From contig JACRMM010000014.1 in assembly GCA_016214985.1 (NCBI GenBank), positions 1-42,405 of the forward strand: a stretch of DNA of 42,405 nt, given 5' to 3'. The notes below the pieces were generated by a model. It worked only from the letters and a program-made list of their open reading frames with translations, was not told the origin of the DNA and made no database searches. Positions within the stretch are counted from its first letter, which is position 1, and every line of letters starts with the position of its first letter. Below are positions 25,750 to 33,429 of this stretch, piece after piece. Position numbers and translations under genes: made by a program. The DNA comes from Deltaproteobacteria bacterium (GTDB lineage: Bacteria; Desulfobacterota; Deferrisomatia; Deferrisomatales; JACRMM01).

Positions 25750-26619
25750 ATGAGCATTCTCGTCAATAAAGACACCCGTCTCATCACCCAGGGCATCACT
25801 GGCGGCAACGGCAAGTTCCACTCCGAGCAGTGCCAGGCATACGGCACGAACCTGGTGGGCGGGGTCACGCCCGGCAAGGGCGGGGCTTCGATCCTGGGCG
25901 TTCCGGTCTTCGACACCGTGGCGGACGCCGTGGCGAAGGCGGGCGCGAACGCGTCCATGATCTTCGTACCGGCGCCCTTCGCCGCCGACGCCATCCTCGA
26001 GGCCGCGGACGCCGGCATCCGGGTGATCGTGTGCATCACCGAGGGCATCCCCACCCTCGACATGGTGAAGGTCAAACGCGCCCTGGGCGGCAAGGACACG
26101 CACTTGATCGGTCCGAACTGCCCGGGCGTGATCACGCCCGACGAGTGCAAGGCGGGCATCATGCCGGGCCACATCCACAGGAAAGGCCCCGTGGGTGTGA
26201 TCTCCCGTTCCGGCACGCTCACTTACGAGGCCGTGGACCAGCTGACGAAGCTCGGCATCGGCCAGACGACGTGCCTCGGGATCGGCGGCGACCCGATCAT
26301 CGGCACGACCTTTATCGACGCCCTGGGCCTGTTCAAAGACGACCCGAAGACCGAGGGGATCGTGATGATCGGCGAGATCGGAGGCTCGGCCGAGGAAGAG
26401 GCGGCCGCCTACATCAAGGCCAACATCAAGGTACCGGTGGTCTCGTTCATCGCGGGCCAGACCGCGCCGAAGGGCAAGCGCATGGGACACGCCGGCGCGA
26501 TCATCGCCGGGGGCAAGGGCACGGCGGCCGAGAAGATGGCGACGCTGGCGGCCTGCGGCGTGAGGGTAGTCAAGAGCCCGGCGGACATTGGCGTGACCAT
26601 GAAGGCGGCGTTGAAATAA
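25750..26619 (+). CDS. sucD: Succinyl-CoA synthetase alpha subunit
   Basis: A 289-residue alpha subunit. [18 protein letters not shown] and the CoA-binding GGVTPGKGG are present, as is the phosphohistidine loop [17 protein letters not shown] with the active-site His near residue 246. Full length and unbroken. It forms the heterodimer/tetramer with SucC. Followed by a TTGGTTCTTGG-type inverted repeat before nuoE. Confidence 0.97.
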   Translation: MSILVNKDTRLITQGITGGNGKFHSEQCQAYGTNLVGGVTPGKGGASILGVPVFDTVADAVAKAGANASMIFVPAPFAADAILEAADAGIRVIVCITEGIPTLDMVKVKRALGGKDTHLIGPNCPGVITPDECKAGIMPGHIHRKGPVGVISRSGTLTYEAVDQLTKLGIGQTTCLGIGGDPIIGTTFIDALGLFKDDPKTEGIVMIGEIGGSAEEEAAAYIKANIKVPVVSFIAGQTAPKGKRMGHAGAIIAGGKGTAAEKMATLAACGVRVVKSPADIGVTMKAALK

Positions 26620-26695
26620 TCGGTCGTTGGTTCTTGGTCATTGGTTGAACCAACAACCAACGACCAAGAACCAAGAACCAAGAACCAGCAACGAG
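26617..26695. repeat. Inverted repeat, TTGGTTCTTGGT family, from the stop codon
   Basis: GGTCGTTGGTTCTTGGTC on the left and GACCAAGAACCAAGAACC on the right pair nearly perfectly. A second inner stem, TTGGTT-GAACCAA, sits in the loop. Starts at the TAA stop of sucD. Confidence 0.65.
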
Positions 26696-26705
26696 GGCAC
26701 CCCGG

Positions 26706-27164
26706 ATGGCCGATCCCATCGCAACGACCGACCAAATCATCGACCGCTACGGCGCCAAGAAGGAGGCGCTGGTGCAGATCCTCCTGGACGTCCAGAAGGA
26801 GGTGCGCTGGCTGCCCCGCGACGTGCTCAAACGGGTGACCGAGCGGCTCGGCGTGACCCTGAACCAGGTCTACCACGTGGCGACCTTCTACAAGCACTTC
26901 AGCCTCGTGCCCCAGGGACGCCACCAGATGTCGGTGTGCCTCGGCACCGCCTGCCACGTGCGGGGCGCCAAACAGCTCCTTGGCCGAGTGTCGAACGTGG
27001 TGAAGGTGGCCGCGGGCGAGACCTCCAAAGACGAGAAGTTCTCGCTCCACACGGTCAACTGCGTGGGCTGCTGCGCTCTGGGGCCTGTCATGACCGTGGA
27101 CGGCGAGTACCTCTCGAACCCCACGACGGAAGAGCTCGAGAAGGTCGTCGCAGCCTGCGACTGA
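26706..27164 (+). CDS. nuoE: NuoE-like [2Fe-2S] subunit
   Basis: A 152-residue thioredoxin-like ferredoxin of the NuoE/HoxE/HydC family. The [2Fe-2S] ligands are Cys78 and Cys83 (CLGTAC) and Cys119 and Cys123 (CVGCC). The N-terminal helical domain with VYHVATFYKHF is typical. It pairs with the NuoF-like protein encoded 18 bases on. No membrane complex I subunits are nearby, so it belongs to a soluble diaphorase, as in BamG-I-type or bifurcating systems. Confidence 0.92.
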   Translation: MADPIATTDQIIDRYGAKKEALVQILLDVQKEVRWLPRDVLKRVTERLGVTLNQVYHVATFYKHFSLVPQGRHQMSVCLGTACHVRGAKQLLGRVSNVVKVAAGETSKDEKFSLHTVNCVGCCALGPVMTVDGEYLSNPTTEELEKVVAACD

Positions 27165-27182
27165 TCCTCGAGGGGAGATCCC

Positions 27183-29099
27183 ATGGCCCGTTTTGACTCC
27201 TTCGACGACCTGGACCGCTACCGCCAAGAGCTCCTGGCGAAGCGCGACCCGAAGAAGCCCTGCGTCACGATCTGCTCGGGCACGGGCTGCCGCGCGTACC
27301 AGAGCGAAAAGGTCGCCCAGGCCTTCCAGGCCGAGATCGAAAAGCAGGGGCTCGGCGGCACCGTGGACGTGCGGCGCACGGGCTGCCACGGCTTCTGCGA
27401 GCGCGGCCCCATCGTGGTCATCGTGCCCGAGGAGACCTGCTACCTGCGTGTCAAGCTCGAGGACGTGCCGGAGATCGTGGGCGAGACCCTCGTGAACGGC
27501 AAGGTCGTCGACCGGCTCCTCTACGAGACCGCCGATGGCGAGAAGGCCGTGCACGAGAACGACATCCCCTTCTACGAGCACCAGACCCGGGTGCTCTTCC
27601 ACGACAACCTGCACATCGACCCTACGGACATCGACGACTACATCGCCGTGGGGGGCTACTCGGCTCTGGCCAAGGCGCTGAAGGAGATGGCCCCGGAAGC
27701 GGTGGTCGCCGAGGTCAAGAAGTCGAACCTCCGGGGCCGCGGCGGCGCCGGGTTCCCGGCCGGGATCAAGTGGGAGACGACGCGAAACGCCCCGGGCGAC
27801 GAGCGCTACGTGCTCGTGAACGCCGACGAGGGCGACCCGGGCGCCTACATGGACCGGTCGATCCTGGAGGGCAACCCCCACTCGGTCCTCGAGGGGTTCG
27901 TCATCGGCGGGTACGCCATCGGCGCCCGCACCGGATACATCTACGTGCGCCAGGAGTATCCCCTGGCCGTGGACAACCTGATCCACGCCCTGGACGCGAT
28001 GCACGAGCGGGGCTTCCTGGGGAAGAACATTCTCGGCTCCGGCTTCGACTTCGAGATCCTGATCTATCGCGGCGCCGGGGCCTTCGTGTCCGGCGAGTCG
28101 AGCGCGCTCATGAGCTCCATCGAGGGCAAGGTCGGCGAGCCGCGGCCCAAGTACATCCGCACTTCCGTCAAGGGGCTCTTCGACAAACCCTCGAACTTGA
28201 ACAACGTGGAGACCTGGGCCAACGTGCCCTGGATCATCAACAAGGGCGCCGACTGGTTCGCGTCCATCGGCACCGAGGGGAGCAAGGGCACCAAGGTCTT
28301 CTCGCTCGTGGGCAAGGTGGTGAACACCGGCCTCGTCGAGGTGCCCATGGGCATGAGCCTTCGCCGGATCGTCTTCGACATCGGCGGTGGCGTGCGAAAC
28401 GGTCGGCAGTTCAAGGCGGTCCAGACCGGCGGCCCCTCGGGGGGCGTGATCCCCGAACCCATGCTCGACCTGCCCGTGGACTTCGACGAGCTCACGAAGG
28501 TGGGCTCGATGATGGGCTCCGGCGGCATGATTGTCATGGACGACGACACCTGCATGCCCGACGTGGCGAAGTACTTCCTCGAGTTCCTGGCCGACGAGTC
28601 CTGCGGCAAGTGCACGCCCTGCCGGGAGGGCATCGGGCAGATGCTGCGGATCCTCGGCCGCGTCACCGACGGCACCGCGCGGCCCGGGGACATCGAGCTC
28701 CTGGAGGACCTCGGCGGCACGATCGTGGACTGCTCGCTCTGCGCCTTGGGCCAGAGCGCGCCGAACCCGGTGCTCTCGAGCGTCAAGTACTTCCGCGAGG
28801 AGTACGAGGCCCACGTCCACGAGGGGCGATGCCCGGCAAAGATCTGCAAGGCGCTCATCACCTACTGGATCGACCCGGAGAAGTGCATCGCCTGCGGTCT
28901 GTGCAAGAAGAATTGCCCGGTGGGGGCCGTCAGCGGCGCCAAGAAGACGGCCCACGTCATCGACACGGCCAAGTGCACCAAGTGCGACACCTGCTTCCAG
29001 GTGTGCCCGCCCAAGGCCGGGGCCGTGACCAAGCTATCGGGGAAGGACGAGCTCCAGCGCCTGAGCTCCCCTCCCATCGGAGCCCCCGCCGCCCCGTAG
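27183..29099 (+). CDS. nuoF: NuoF/HydB-like NADH:acceptor flavoprotein with extra FeS domains
   Basis: A 638-residue protein of the HydB/HndC/NuoF type. An N-terminal thioredoxin-like [2Fe-2S] domain (CSGTGCRAY, GCHGFCERG) is followed by the NADH/FMN core (RGRGGAGFPAGIKW, GEPRPKYIR), the N3-type [4Fe-4S] ligands SCGKCTPCREG, and a C-terminal 2x[4Fe-4S] domain (CIACGLCKKNCPVGA, CTKCDTCFQVCPPKA; from about residue 567). The added N- and C-terminal FeS domains mark the soluble NADH-dependent branch rather than respiratory complex I. It would exchange electrons between NADH and the rest of the cluster. The TAG stop begins a TAGGGCGGGGC repeat. Confidence 0.93.
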   Translation: MARFDSFDDLDRYRQELLAKRDPKKPCVTICSGTGCRAYQSEKVAQAFQAEIEKQGLGGTVDVRRTGCHGFCERGPIVVIVPEETCYLRVKLEDVPEIVGETLVNGKVVDRLLYETADGEKAVHENDIPFYEHQTRVLFHDNLHIDPTDIDDYIAVGGYSALAKALKEMAPEAVVAEVKKSNLRGRGGAGFPAGIKWETTRNAPGDERYVLVNADEGDPGAYMDRSILEGNPHSVLEGFVIGGYAIGARTGYIYVRQEYPLAVDNLIHALDAMHERGFLGKNILGSGFDFEILIYRGAGAFVSGESSALMSSIEGKVGEPRPKYIRTSVKGLFDKPSNLNNVETWANVPWIINKGADWFASIGTEGSKGTKVFSLVGKVVNTGLVEVPMGMSLRRIVFDIGGGVRNGRQFKAVQTGGPSGGVIPEPMLDLPVDFDELTKVGSMMGSGGMIVMDDDTCMPDVAKYFLEFLADESCGKCTPCREGIGQMLRILGRVTDGTARPGDIELLEDLGGTIVDCSLCALGQSAPNPVLSSVKYFREEYEAHVHEGRCPAKICKALITYWIDPEKCIACGLCKKNCPVGAVSGAKKTAHVIDTAKCTKCDTCFQVCPPKAGAVTKLSGKDELQRLSSPPIGAPAAP

Positions 29100-29160
29100 G
29101 GCGGGGCCTGCCCCGCCGAACTCTCTGTAGGGCGGGGCTTTCCCCGCCAGACTTCCCGAG
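29097..29160. repeat. Two tandem hairpins, TAGGGCGGGGC family
   Basis: TAGGGCGGGGC-CT-GCCCCGCC begins at the nuoF stop codon; a second copy, GTAGGGCGGGGC-TTT-CCCCGCC, follows about 22 bases later. Both lie before the hoxU-like gene. Confidence 0.65.
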
Positions 29161-29166
29161 GAACCC

Positions 29167-29871
29167 ATGGCTGAACCTGCCGCATCGCGGATCGAGCCCA
29201 AGAGCGTCACCTTCACCATCAACGGCCAAGCGGTCGAGGCCCGCGAGGGCACGACCGTGCTCCAGGCCGCCCGAAGCGCCGGCGTCGACATCCCCACAAT
29301 GTGCGAGCACGAGAAGCTCGCGGGCTTCGGCGCCTGCCGCCTGTGCGTCGTGGAGCTCGTCAAGGGCAAGCGCTCCCGCGTCGTGGTCTCCTGCCTCTAC
29401 CCGGTGGAGGAGGGGCTCGACGTCCAGACCGAGTCGCCGAAGATCGTCAAGCACCGGAAGATCCTCCTCGAGCTCATGCTCGCCCGCTGGCCCTATGTGC
29501 CCCAGGAACTCCTGGACCGCTATCAGGTCGAGAAGGGCCGCTTCGACGACCAGACGACCTTCTGCATCCTCTGCGGCCTGTGCGTGCGCTGGTGCGCCGA
29601 GCAGAAGAAGGAGAACGTGCTCGGCTTCGTGGGCCGGGGCACGACCCGCCAGGTCGTGTTGCACTCCGAGCTCGCCCGCAAGGTCTGCGCGAGCTGCGGG
29701 GGAGGGGAGATGGAGTGCCTCCAGGTCTGCCCCACGGGCGTGATCTCGAACGAGTTCGTCGGCGCCGTGGCCGGCGCTGCCGGCAAGGTGCCGCTCGTCG
29801 AGCCGATCCGGATGATGGACGCGGACAACGACCAGTCGGTAGCCGAGCTCGTGGGAGACCGGCGCAAGTAG
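29167..29871 (+). CDS. HoxU/NuoG N-terminal-like FeS subunit
   Basis: A 234-residue FeS protein like HoxU or the N-terminal part of NuoG/FdhA. The [2Fe-2S] ligands are Cys46, Cys57, Cys60 and Cys76; [4Fe-4S] motifs are Cys133/136/139/143 (CILCGLCVRWC) and Cys184/187/194/198 (CASCGGGEMECLQVC). There is no molybdopterin or hydrogenase catalytic domain. Last gene of the rightward cluster; with the NuoE- and NuoF-like proteins it forms a diaphorase. Its 3' end (PIRMMDADND ... ELVGDRRK) and the hairpins after it recur at 36.4 and 36.9 kb. Confidence 0.88.
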   Translation: MAEPAASRIEPKSVTFTINGQAVEAREGTTVLQAARSAGVDIPTMCEHEKLAGFGACRLCVVELVKGKRSRVVVSCLYPVEEGLDVQTESPKIVKHRKILLELMLARWPYVPQELLDRYQVEKGRFDDQTTFCILCGLCVRWCAEQKKENVLGFVGRGTTRQVVLHSELARKVCASCGGGEMECLQVCPTGVISNEFVGAVAGAAGKVPLVEPIRMMDADNDQSVAELVGDRRK

Positions 29872-29936
29872 GACGGGGCTTGCCCCGCCGGGCAGCGACG
29901 CGAACGGCCGAGGGCCCCGGGATGACCGGGGCCCTC
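29869..29936. terminator. Double hairpin between convergent operons
   Basis: First TAGGACGGGGC-TT-GCCCCGCC from the stop codon, then a very strong stem with perfect 11-bp arms GAGGGCCCCGG (29910-29920) and CCGGGGCCCTC (29926-29936) around GATGA. It sits between the ends of the rightward cluster and the leftward thiolase operon, so it probably ends both transcripts. No T run. The second stem is repeated identically at 37681. Confidence 0.65.
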
Positions 29937-29977
29937 ATGCGTGTGGACGGTAGCCTCAACGGCGGTGAGACAAGCCG

Positions 29978-31231
29978 TCACCTTTTCTGCAGCAGGATCA
30001 CAGAGCAGGCCGCCTCTTCGAGGCCCATCACGCCTCCGCCGTTCTCCTGCAGGGCGATCTCGGCGTCCTGCACCTGCCGGGACCCGGCCTCCCCCCGAAG
30101 CTGGGTTACGAGCTCGTAGATCATCGAGAGGCCGGTCGCTCCGACGGGGTGGCCCTTCGAGACGAGCCCGCCTGAGGTGTTGATCGGGACCGTCCCACCG
30201 AGGCCGGTCGCCCCCGACTCGACGAACCTCCCGCCCTCCCCAAACGGGCAGAAGCCGAGCATCTCCGCCTGGTAGATCTCGCAGAACGAGGTCGCGTCGT
30301 GGACCTCGGCCACGTCCACGTCCGCCGGTCCCAGGCCGGCGAAGGCATAGGCGCGCTGCGCGGCCACGTGGCTCAGACTCGGTTCGTCGAGGCCCCGGTA
30401 CTTGCCTCCGGCGAGCGCGCTCGCCCTGACCTTCACGGCGCGGTCGCGCGCCGCGGCGGGCAGGCCGGCGAGAAAGCGCTCCGAGCAGAGGAGGACGGCC
30501 GCCGCGCCGTCGCCGATGGGCGAACACATTGAGCGCGTGAACGGGAAGCTCACGAGCCGGTCCTCGAGCACCTGCTCCACTGAGACCTCGAACTGGTATT
30601 GGGCCTTCGGGTTCCGGGCGCCGAAGCCATGGTTCTTGGACGCCGCGACGGCGATCTGGCGCTGCGTCGTGCCGTGCTTCCACATGTGGTAGCACGCCTG
30701 GACCGCGTACGTATCCATGAAGACGGTCCGGTCCGGCGCGGGCTCGAACCGTCGGCCGCACGCCGCGGCGGCGTCGCGGTAGGCGTCGAGGAACTCGGCC
30801 TGGTCGAAGTTGTCGACGCCCTGCTGGAACATGTCGAACACGGCCCGGGGGGGCGCCTTCGGGTCGAAGATCTTCTCCACGCCGACGGCGAGGGAGAGGT
30901 CGGACTGCCCGCTGAGCACGTCCTTCCACGCACCGTGGAACGCCATCGACCCGGTCGCGCACGCCCCCTCGACGTTGATGAGCGGCACCCGCTCGGGGAA
31001 GAGGCCTTCCCGCACGAGGGGGGTGAAGCACACCTGCCCGCGGATCGAGCCCTGGCCCCAGCTCGCCATGAAGCAGTTGCCGAACCAAGCGAACTCGATC
31101 CCCGAGCCGTCCGGGAGCCCGGCGTCCTGGACGACGCCCAGGTAGGCGTCACGGGTGAGGTCCTTGAAGCTCTTCTCCGGCCACTTCTTGAACTGCGTCG
31201 AGTAGGCCCCCAGCACGTACACGTCCCGCAT
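29978..31231 (-). CDS. SCP2/SCPx-type thiolase
   Basis: A 417-residue thiolase of the SCP-x branch. The nucleophile is Cys91 in VEGACATGS; the other active-site segments are EVHDATSFCEI, NTSGGLVSKGHPVGATG and QENGGGVMGLEEAA. Thiolases of this branch cleave or form 3-oxoacyl-CoA; BbsB of anaerobic toluene degradation is one. They often need a DUF35 OB-fold partner, and none is seen here. Last gene of a four-gene leftward operon (SDR, mutase large, mutase small, thiolase), 28 bases after the small subunit. Strong GGAGGAGG site. Confidence 0.88.
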   Translation of the reverse strand: MRDVYVLGAYSTQFKKWPEKSFKDLTRDAYLGVVQDAGLPDGSGIEFAWFGNCFMASWGQGSIRGQVCFTPLVREGLFPERVPLINVEGACATGSMAFHGAWKDVLSGQSDLSLAVGVEKIFDPKAPPRAVFDMFQQGVDNFDQAEFLDAYRDAAAACGRRFEPAPDRTVFMDTYAVQACYHMWKHGTTQRQIAVAASKNHGFGARNPKAQYQFEVSVEQVLEDRLVSFPFTRSMCSPIGDGAAAVLLCSERFLAGLPAAARDRAVKVRASALAGGKYRGLDEPSLSHVAAQRAYAFAGLGPADVDVAEVHDATSFCEIYQAEMLGFCPFGEGGRFVESGATGLGGTVPINTSGGLVSKGHPVGATGLSMIYELVTQLRGEAGSRQVQDAEIALQENGGGVMGLEEAACSVILLQKR

Positions 31232-31259
31232 CTGGTCCTCCTCCGGCCGGCCCGCGGCC

Positions 31260-31658
31260 CTATCTTGCGTTTTCTTGGATGTAGCGGACGATCTCGTCGA
31301 CCCGGCTGCCGACGCCGAAGACCTCCGAAACGCCCCACGCCCTCAGTTCCTGCGCGTCCTTGTCGAGAATCGAGCCCCCCGCGAGGAGCAGCACGTCCTC
31401 CATGCCCTTCTCCCGCAGGAGCCGGACGACCTCGGGCACGAGCGTCCGGTGGCCGAAGGAGTGGAAGTTGAGGCCGATGACGTCGCAGTCCTCCTCCAGC
31501 GCGGCGCTCACGACCTGCTCGGGGGTGCGCCGAAGCCCCAGGTAGATCACCTCCATGCCCGCGTCGCGAAGCGCGCTCGCCACCACCTTGATCCCCACGT
31601 CGTGCCCATCGATGCCCGGCTTCGCGAGAAGCACCCGGATCCGCCGCTGGCTCCTCAT
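31260..31658 (-). CDS. B12-binding small subunit of an acyl-CoA mutase
   Basis: A 132-residue cobalamin-binding domain of the methylmalonyl-CoA-mutase C-terminal type. It has the base-off/His-on motif DGHDVG and the later LLLAGGSI loop that cradles the nucleotide tail. The family's usual S/T-rich L-x-G stretch reads GLNFHSFGHRTLVP. It is separate from the large subunit, as in archaeal-type mutases and in 2-hydroxyisobutyryl-CoA and isobutyryl-CoA mutases. ATG at 31658 chosen for the GGAGGTGG site. The large-subunit gene ends 17 bases upstream. Confidence 0.92.
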   Translation of the reverse strand: MRSQRRIRVLLAKPGIDGHDVGIKVVASALRDAGMEVIYLGLRRTPEQVVSAALEEDCDVIGLNFHSFGHRTLVPEVVRLLREKGMEDVLLLAGGSILDKDAQELRAWGVSEVFGVGSRVDEIVRYIQENAR

Positions 31659-31675
31659 CGGCCACCTCCTGAGCG

Positions 31676-33373
31676 TCAAAAGACGTTCGAGAGAGCGTAC
31701 TCGCCCCAAACCTCCTTGAGGACCCCCATGATCTCGCCGCAGGTGGCCCTGGCCTTCACCGCCTCGAGGACGAGCGGCATCATGGGGTCGGTGCCCCGGG
31801 CCGCGTCGCCGAGCCGCGCCAGGAGATCCCCGACCCTCCGGCCGTCCCGCCGGGCCCGCACCTGGCGGACTCGCTCGGTCTGGCGTTGCTCGAGCGCCGG
31901 GTCGGTCTCGTGGAGCTCAAGGGGGTGCTCGCCGCCCTGGTCCTCGAGGCAGAAGGCGTTCTCGCCCACGATCACGCGCTCGCCGCTCTCCTTCTCCCGT
32001 TGGATCCGATAGGCGTCCTGGGCCGAGAGCTGCAGGAACCAGCCCTGCTCCAAGCAGGCGACGAACCCACCCCGACGTTCCACCTCGTCCATGAACCCTC
32101 TCGCGTCGGCCTCGATCTCGCTCGTGAGCGCTTCGACGTAGTACGAGCCCCCGAGGGGGTCCACCACGTCGGCTACTCGGCTCTCGTGGGCGATGATCTG
32201 CTGGGTGCGCAGCTTCATCAGGGCCGACTGCTCCGAGGGGATCGCGTACGCCTCGTCGTAGGCGCCGCAGTCGATCGCGTTGGCCCCGCCGAGGACCGAC
32301 GCGAGCACCTGGATCGTGGCGCGGACGATGTTGTTGAGGGGTTCGCTGGCGGAGAGGTCGTCGGCGCTGCCGGGGTAGTAGACGCGGAACTTGCACGAGT
32401 TCGGGTCCTTCGCGCCGTACTTCTCCCGCACGATGCGGGCCCACAGCCGGCGCGCCGCCCGGAGCTTCGCGACCGACTCGAAGAAGTCGATGTTGGCGCT
32501 GTTCAGGAACGAGATGCGGGGCGCGAACTCGTCGATGCCCAGCCCGGCCCGGAGCGCGGCGTCCAGGTAGGTCTGGTCCTTCGAGAAGGCCCAGCCGAGG
32601 CAGTACCCCGGGGAGACGTAGGCTCGCCCCTGGGGCATCATCCAGAAGCTGCAGGGGTTGAAGCGCGGCGCGTGGCGCACGCTGAAGGCGACCAGGTCGG
32701 TCCACCAGCGCAGCGCGGCCCGCGGCGGGAAGACGTAGCAGTTCTGCGCCCCGTACTCCTTGAGCAGGTCGAACTGGAGGGTCCCCGCCAGCTTCTCCCA
32801 GGCGACCCCCTGAAGCTCCGCCACGGCAAGGTACATCGCGAAGAGGATCGGGGCCGGGAAGTTCGTCGTCATCGACGTGTTGACGCGGTCGAGGGGGATG
32901 CCGTCGAAGAGGGACTCGAAGTCGTCGAGGCACGACACGTTCAGCCCGGTGCGGCCCACCTCGCCCCGGGAGAGCGGGTCGTCGGGGTCGAGCCCCAGGA
33001 TCGTCGGGAGGTCGAAGTCGAGGCTCAACCCGATCTCGCCGGCCTTCATCAGCTTGAGGATGCGCTCGCGGGTCTCCTCGCCGCCGCCGAACCCGGTCTG
33101 GGCGCGCATGGTCCAGAGCCGGCCCCGGTACATCGTCGCCTGCACTCCCCGCGTGAACGGGTACTCGCCCGGTAGGCCGAGGTCGTTGGCGTAGTCGAGG
33201 TCCTTCACGTCGAGCGGGGTGTAGAGCCTTCGGATCACGCGGTCGGTGTGGCCGAGGAACGGATGCTTCCGCTCGGGGCTCCGGGCGAGCGCCTGGCTCA
33301 GGGTCGTCGTCTCCCAGCTGTCCACGGCGTCCGAGATCGCGGACAACTTCTCCTCCGAGTAGTCCCCGCTCAT
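31676..33373 (-). CDS. B12-dependent acyl-CoA mutase large subunit, divergent active site
   Basis: A 565-residue protein of the methylmalonyl-CoA mutase large-subunit family. The barrel is well conserved: YTPLDVKDLDYANDLGLPGE, MYRGRLWTM, FDLPT, GIPLDRVNTSMTTN, RTQQIIAHE and DPLGGSYYVE. The catalytic positions are not. The family's RQYAGF reads RAQTGF, putting Gln92 where the catalytic Tyr sits, and the SGYHIREAGA segment with the catalytic His is replaced by FWMMPQGRAY (243-252) with no His nearby. The substrate is therefore probably not methylmalonyl-CoA. SDR upstream and thiolase downstream suggest a product that is oxidised and then thiolysed. Start supported by AAAGGAAG. Confidence 0.9.
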   Translation of the reverse strand: MSGDYSEEKLSAISDAVDSWETTTLSQALARSPERKHPFLGHTDRVIRRLYTPLDVKDLDYANDLGLPGEYPFTRGVQATMYRGRLWTMRAQTGFGGGEETRERILKLMKAGEIGLSLDFDLPTILGLDPDDPLSRGEVGRTGLNVSCLDDFESLFDGIPLDRVNTSMTTNFPAPILFAMYLAVAELQGVAWEKLAGTLQFDLLKEYGAQNCYVFPPRAALRWWTDLVAFSVRHAPRFNPCSFWMMPQGRAYVSPGYCLGWAFSKDQTYLDAALRAGLGIDEFAPRISFLNSANIDFFESVAKLRAARRLWARIVREKYGAKDPNSCKFRVYYPGSADDLSASEPLNNIVRATIQVLASVLGGANAIDCGAYDEAYAIPSEQSALMKLRTQQIIAHESRVADVVDPLGGSYYVEALTSEIEADARGFMDEVERRGGFVACLEQGWFLQLSAQDAYRIQREKESGERVIVGENAFCLEDQGGEHPLELHETDPALEQRQTERVRQVRARRDGRRVGDLLARLGDAARGTDPMMPLVLEAVKARATCGEIMGVLKEVWGEYALSNVF

Positions 33374-33429
33374 GGTTCTTCCTTTCGGCGGCGTCCGCCG
33401 GGCAGGGTGCGCGCCGGAGCGACGCCCGG

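Noticed and set aside
26409..28955. Minus-strand open frame of about 850 codons under sucD, nuoE and nuoF
   Set aside because: His/Val/Leu/Gly-rich low-complexity translation typical of an antisense shadow; the three plus-strand genes are unmistakable.
26706..29871. Respiratory complex I
   Set aside because: Only NuoE/F/HoxU-like soluble parts are present; no membrane nuo subunits, and NuoF has the extra domains of soluble diaphorases.
31676..33373. Plain methylmalonyl-CoA mutase (mutA/mcmA)
   Set aside because: Tyr and His of the active site are both replaced, so the specific name is not justified despite the matching fold and the nearby sucCD.
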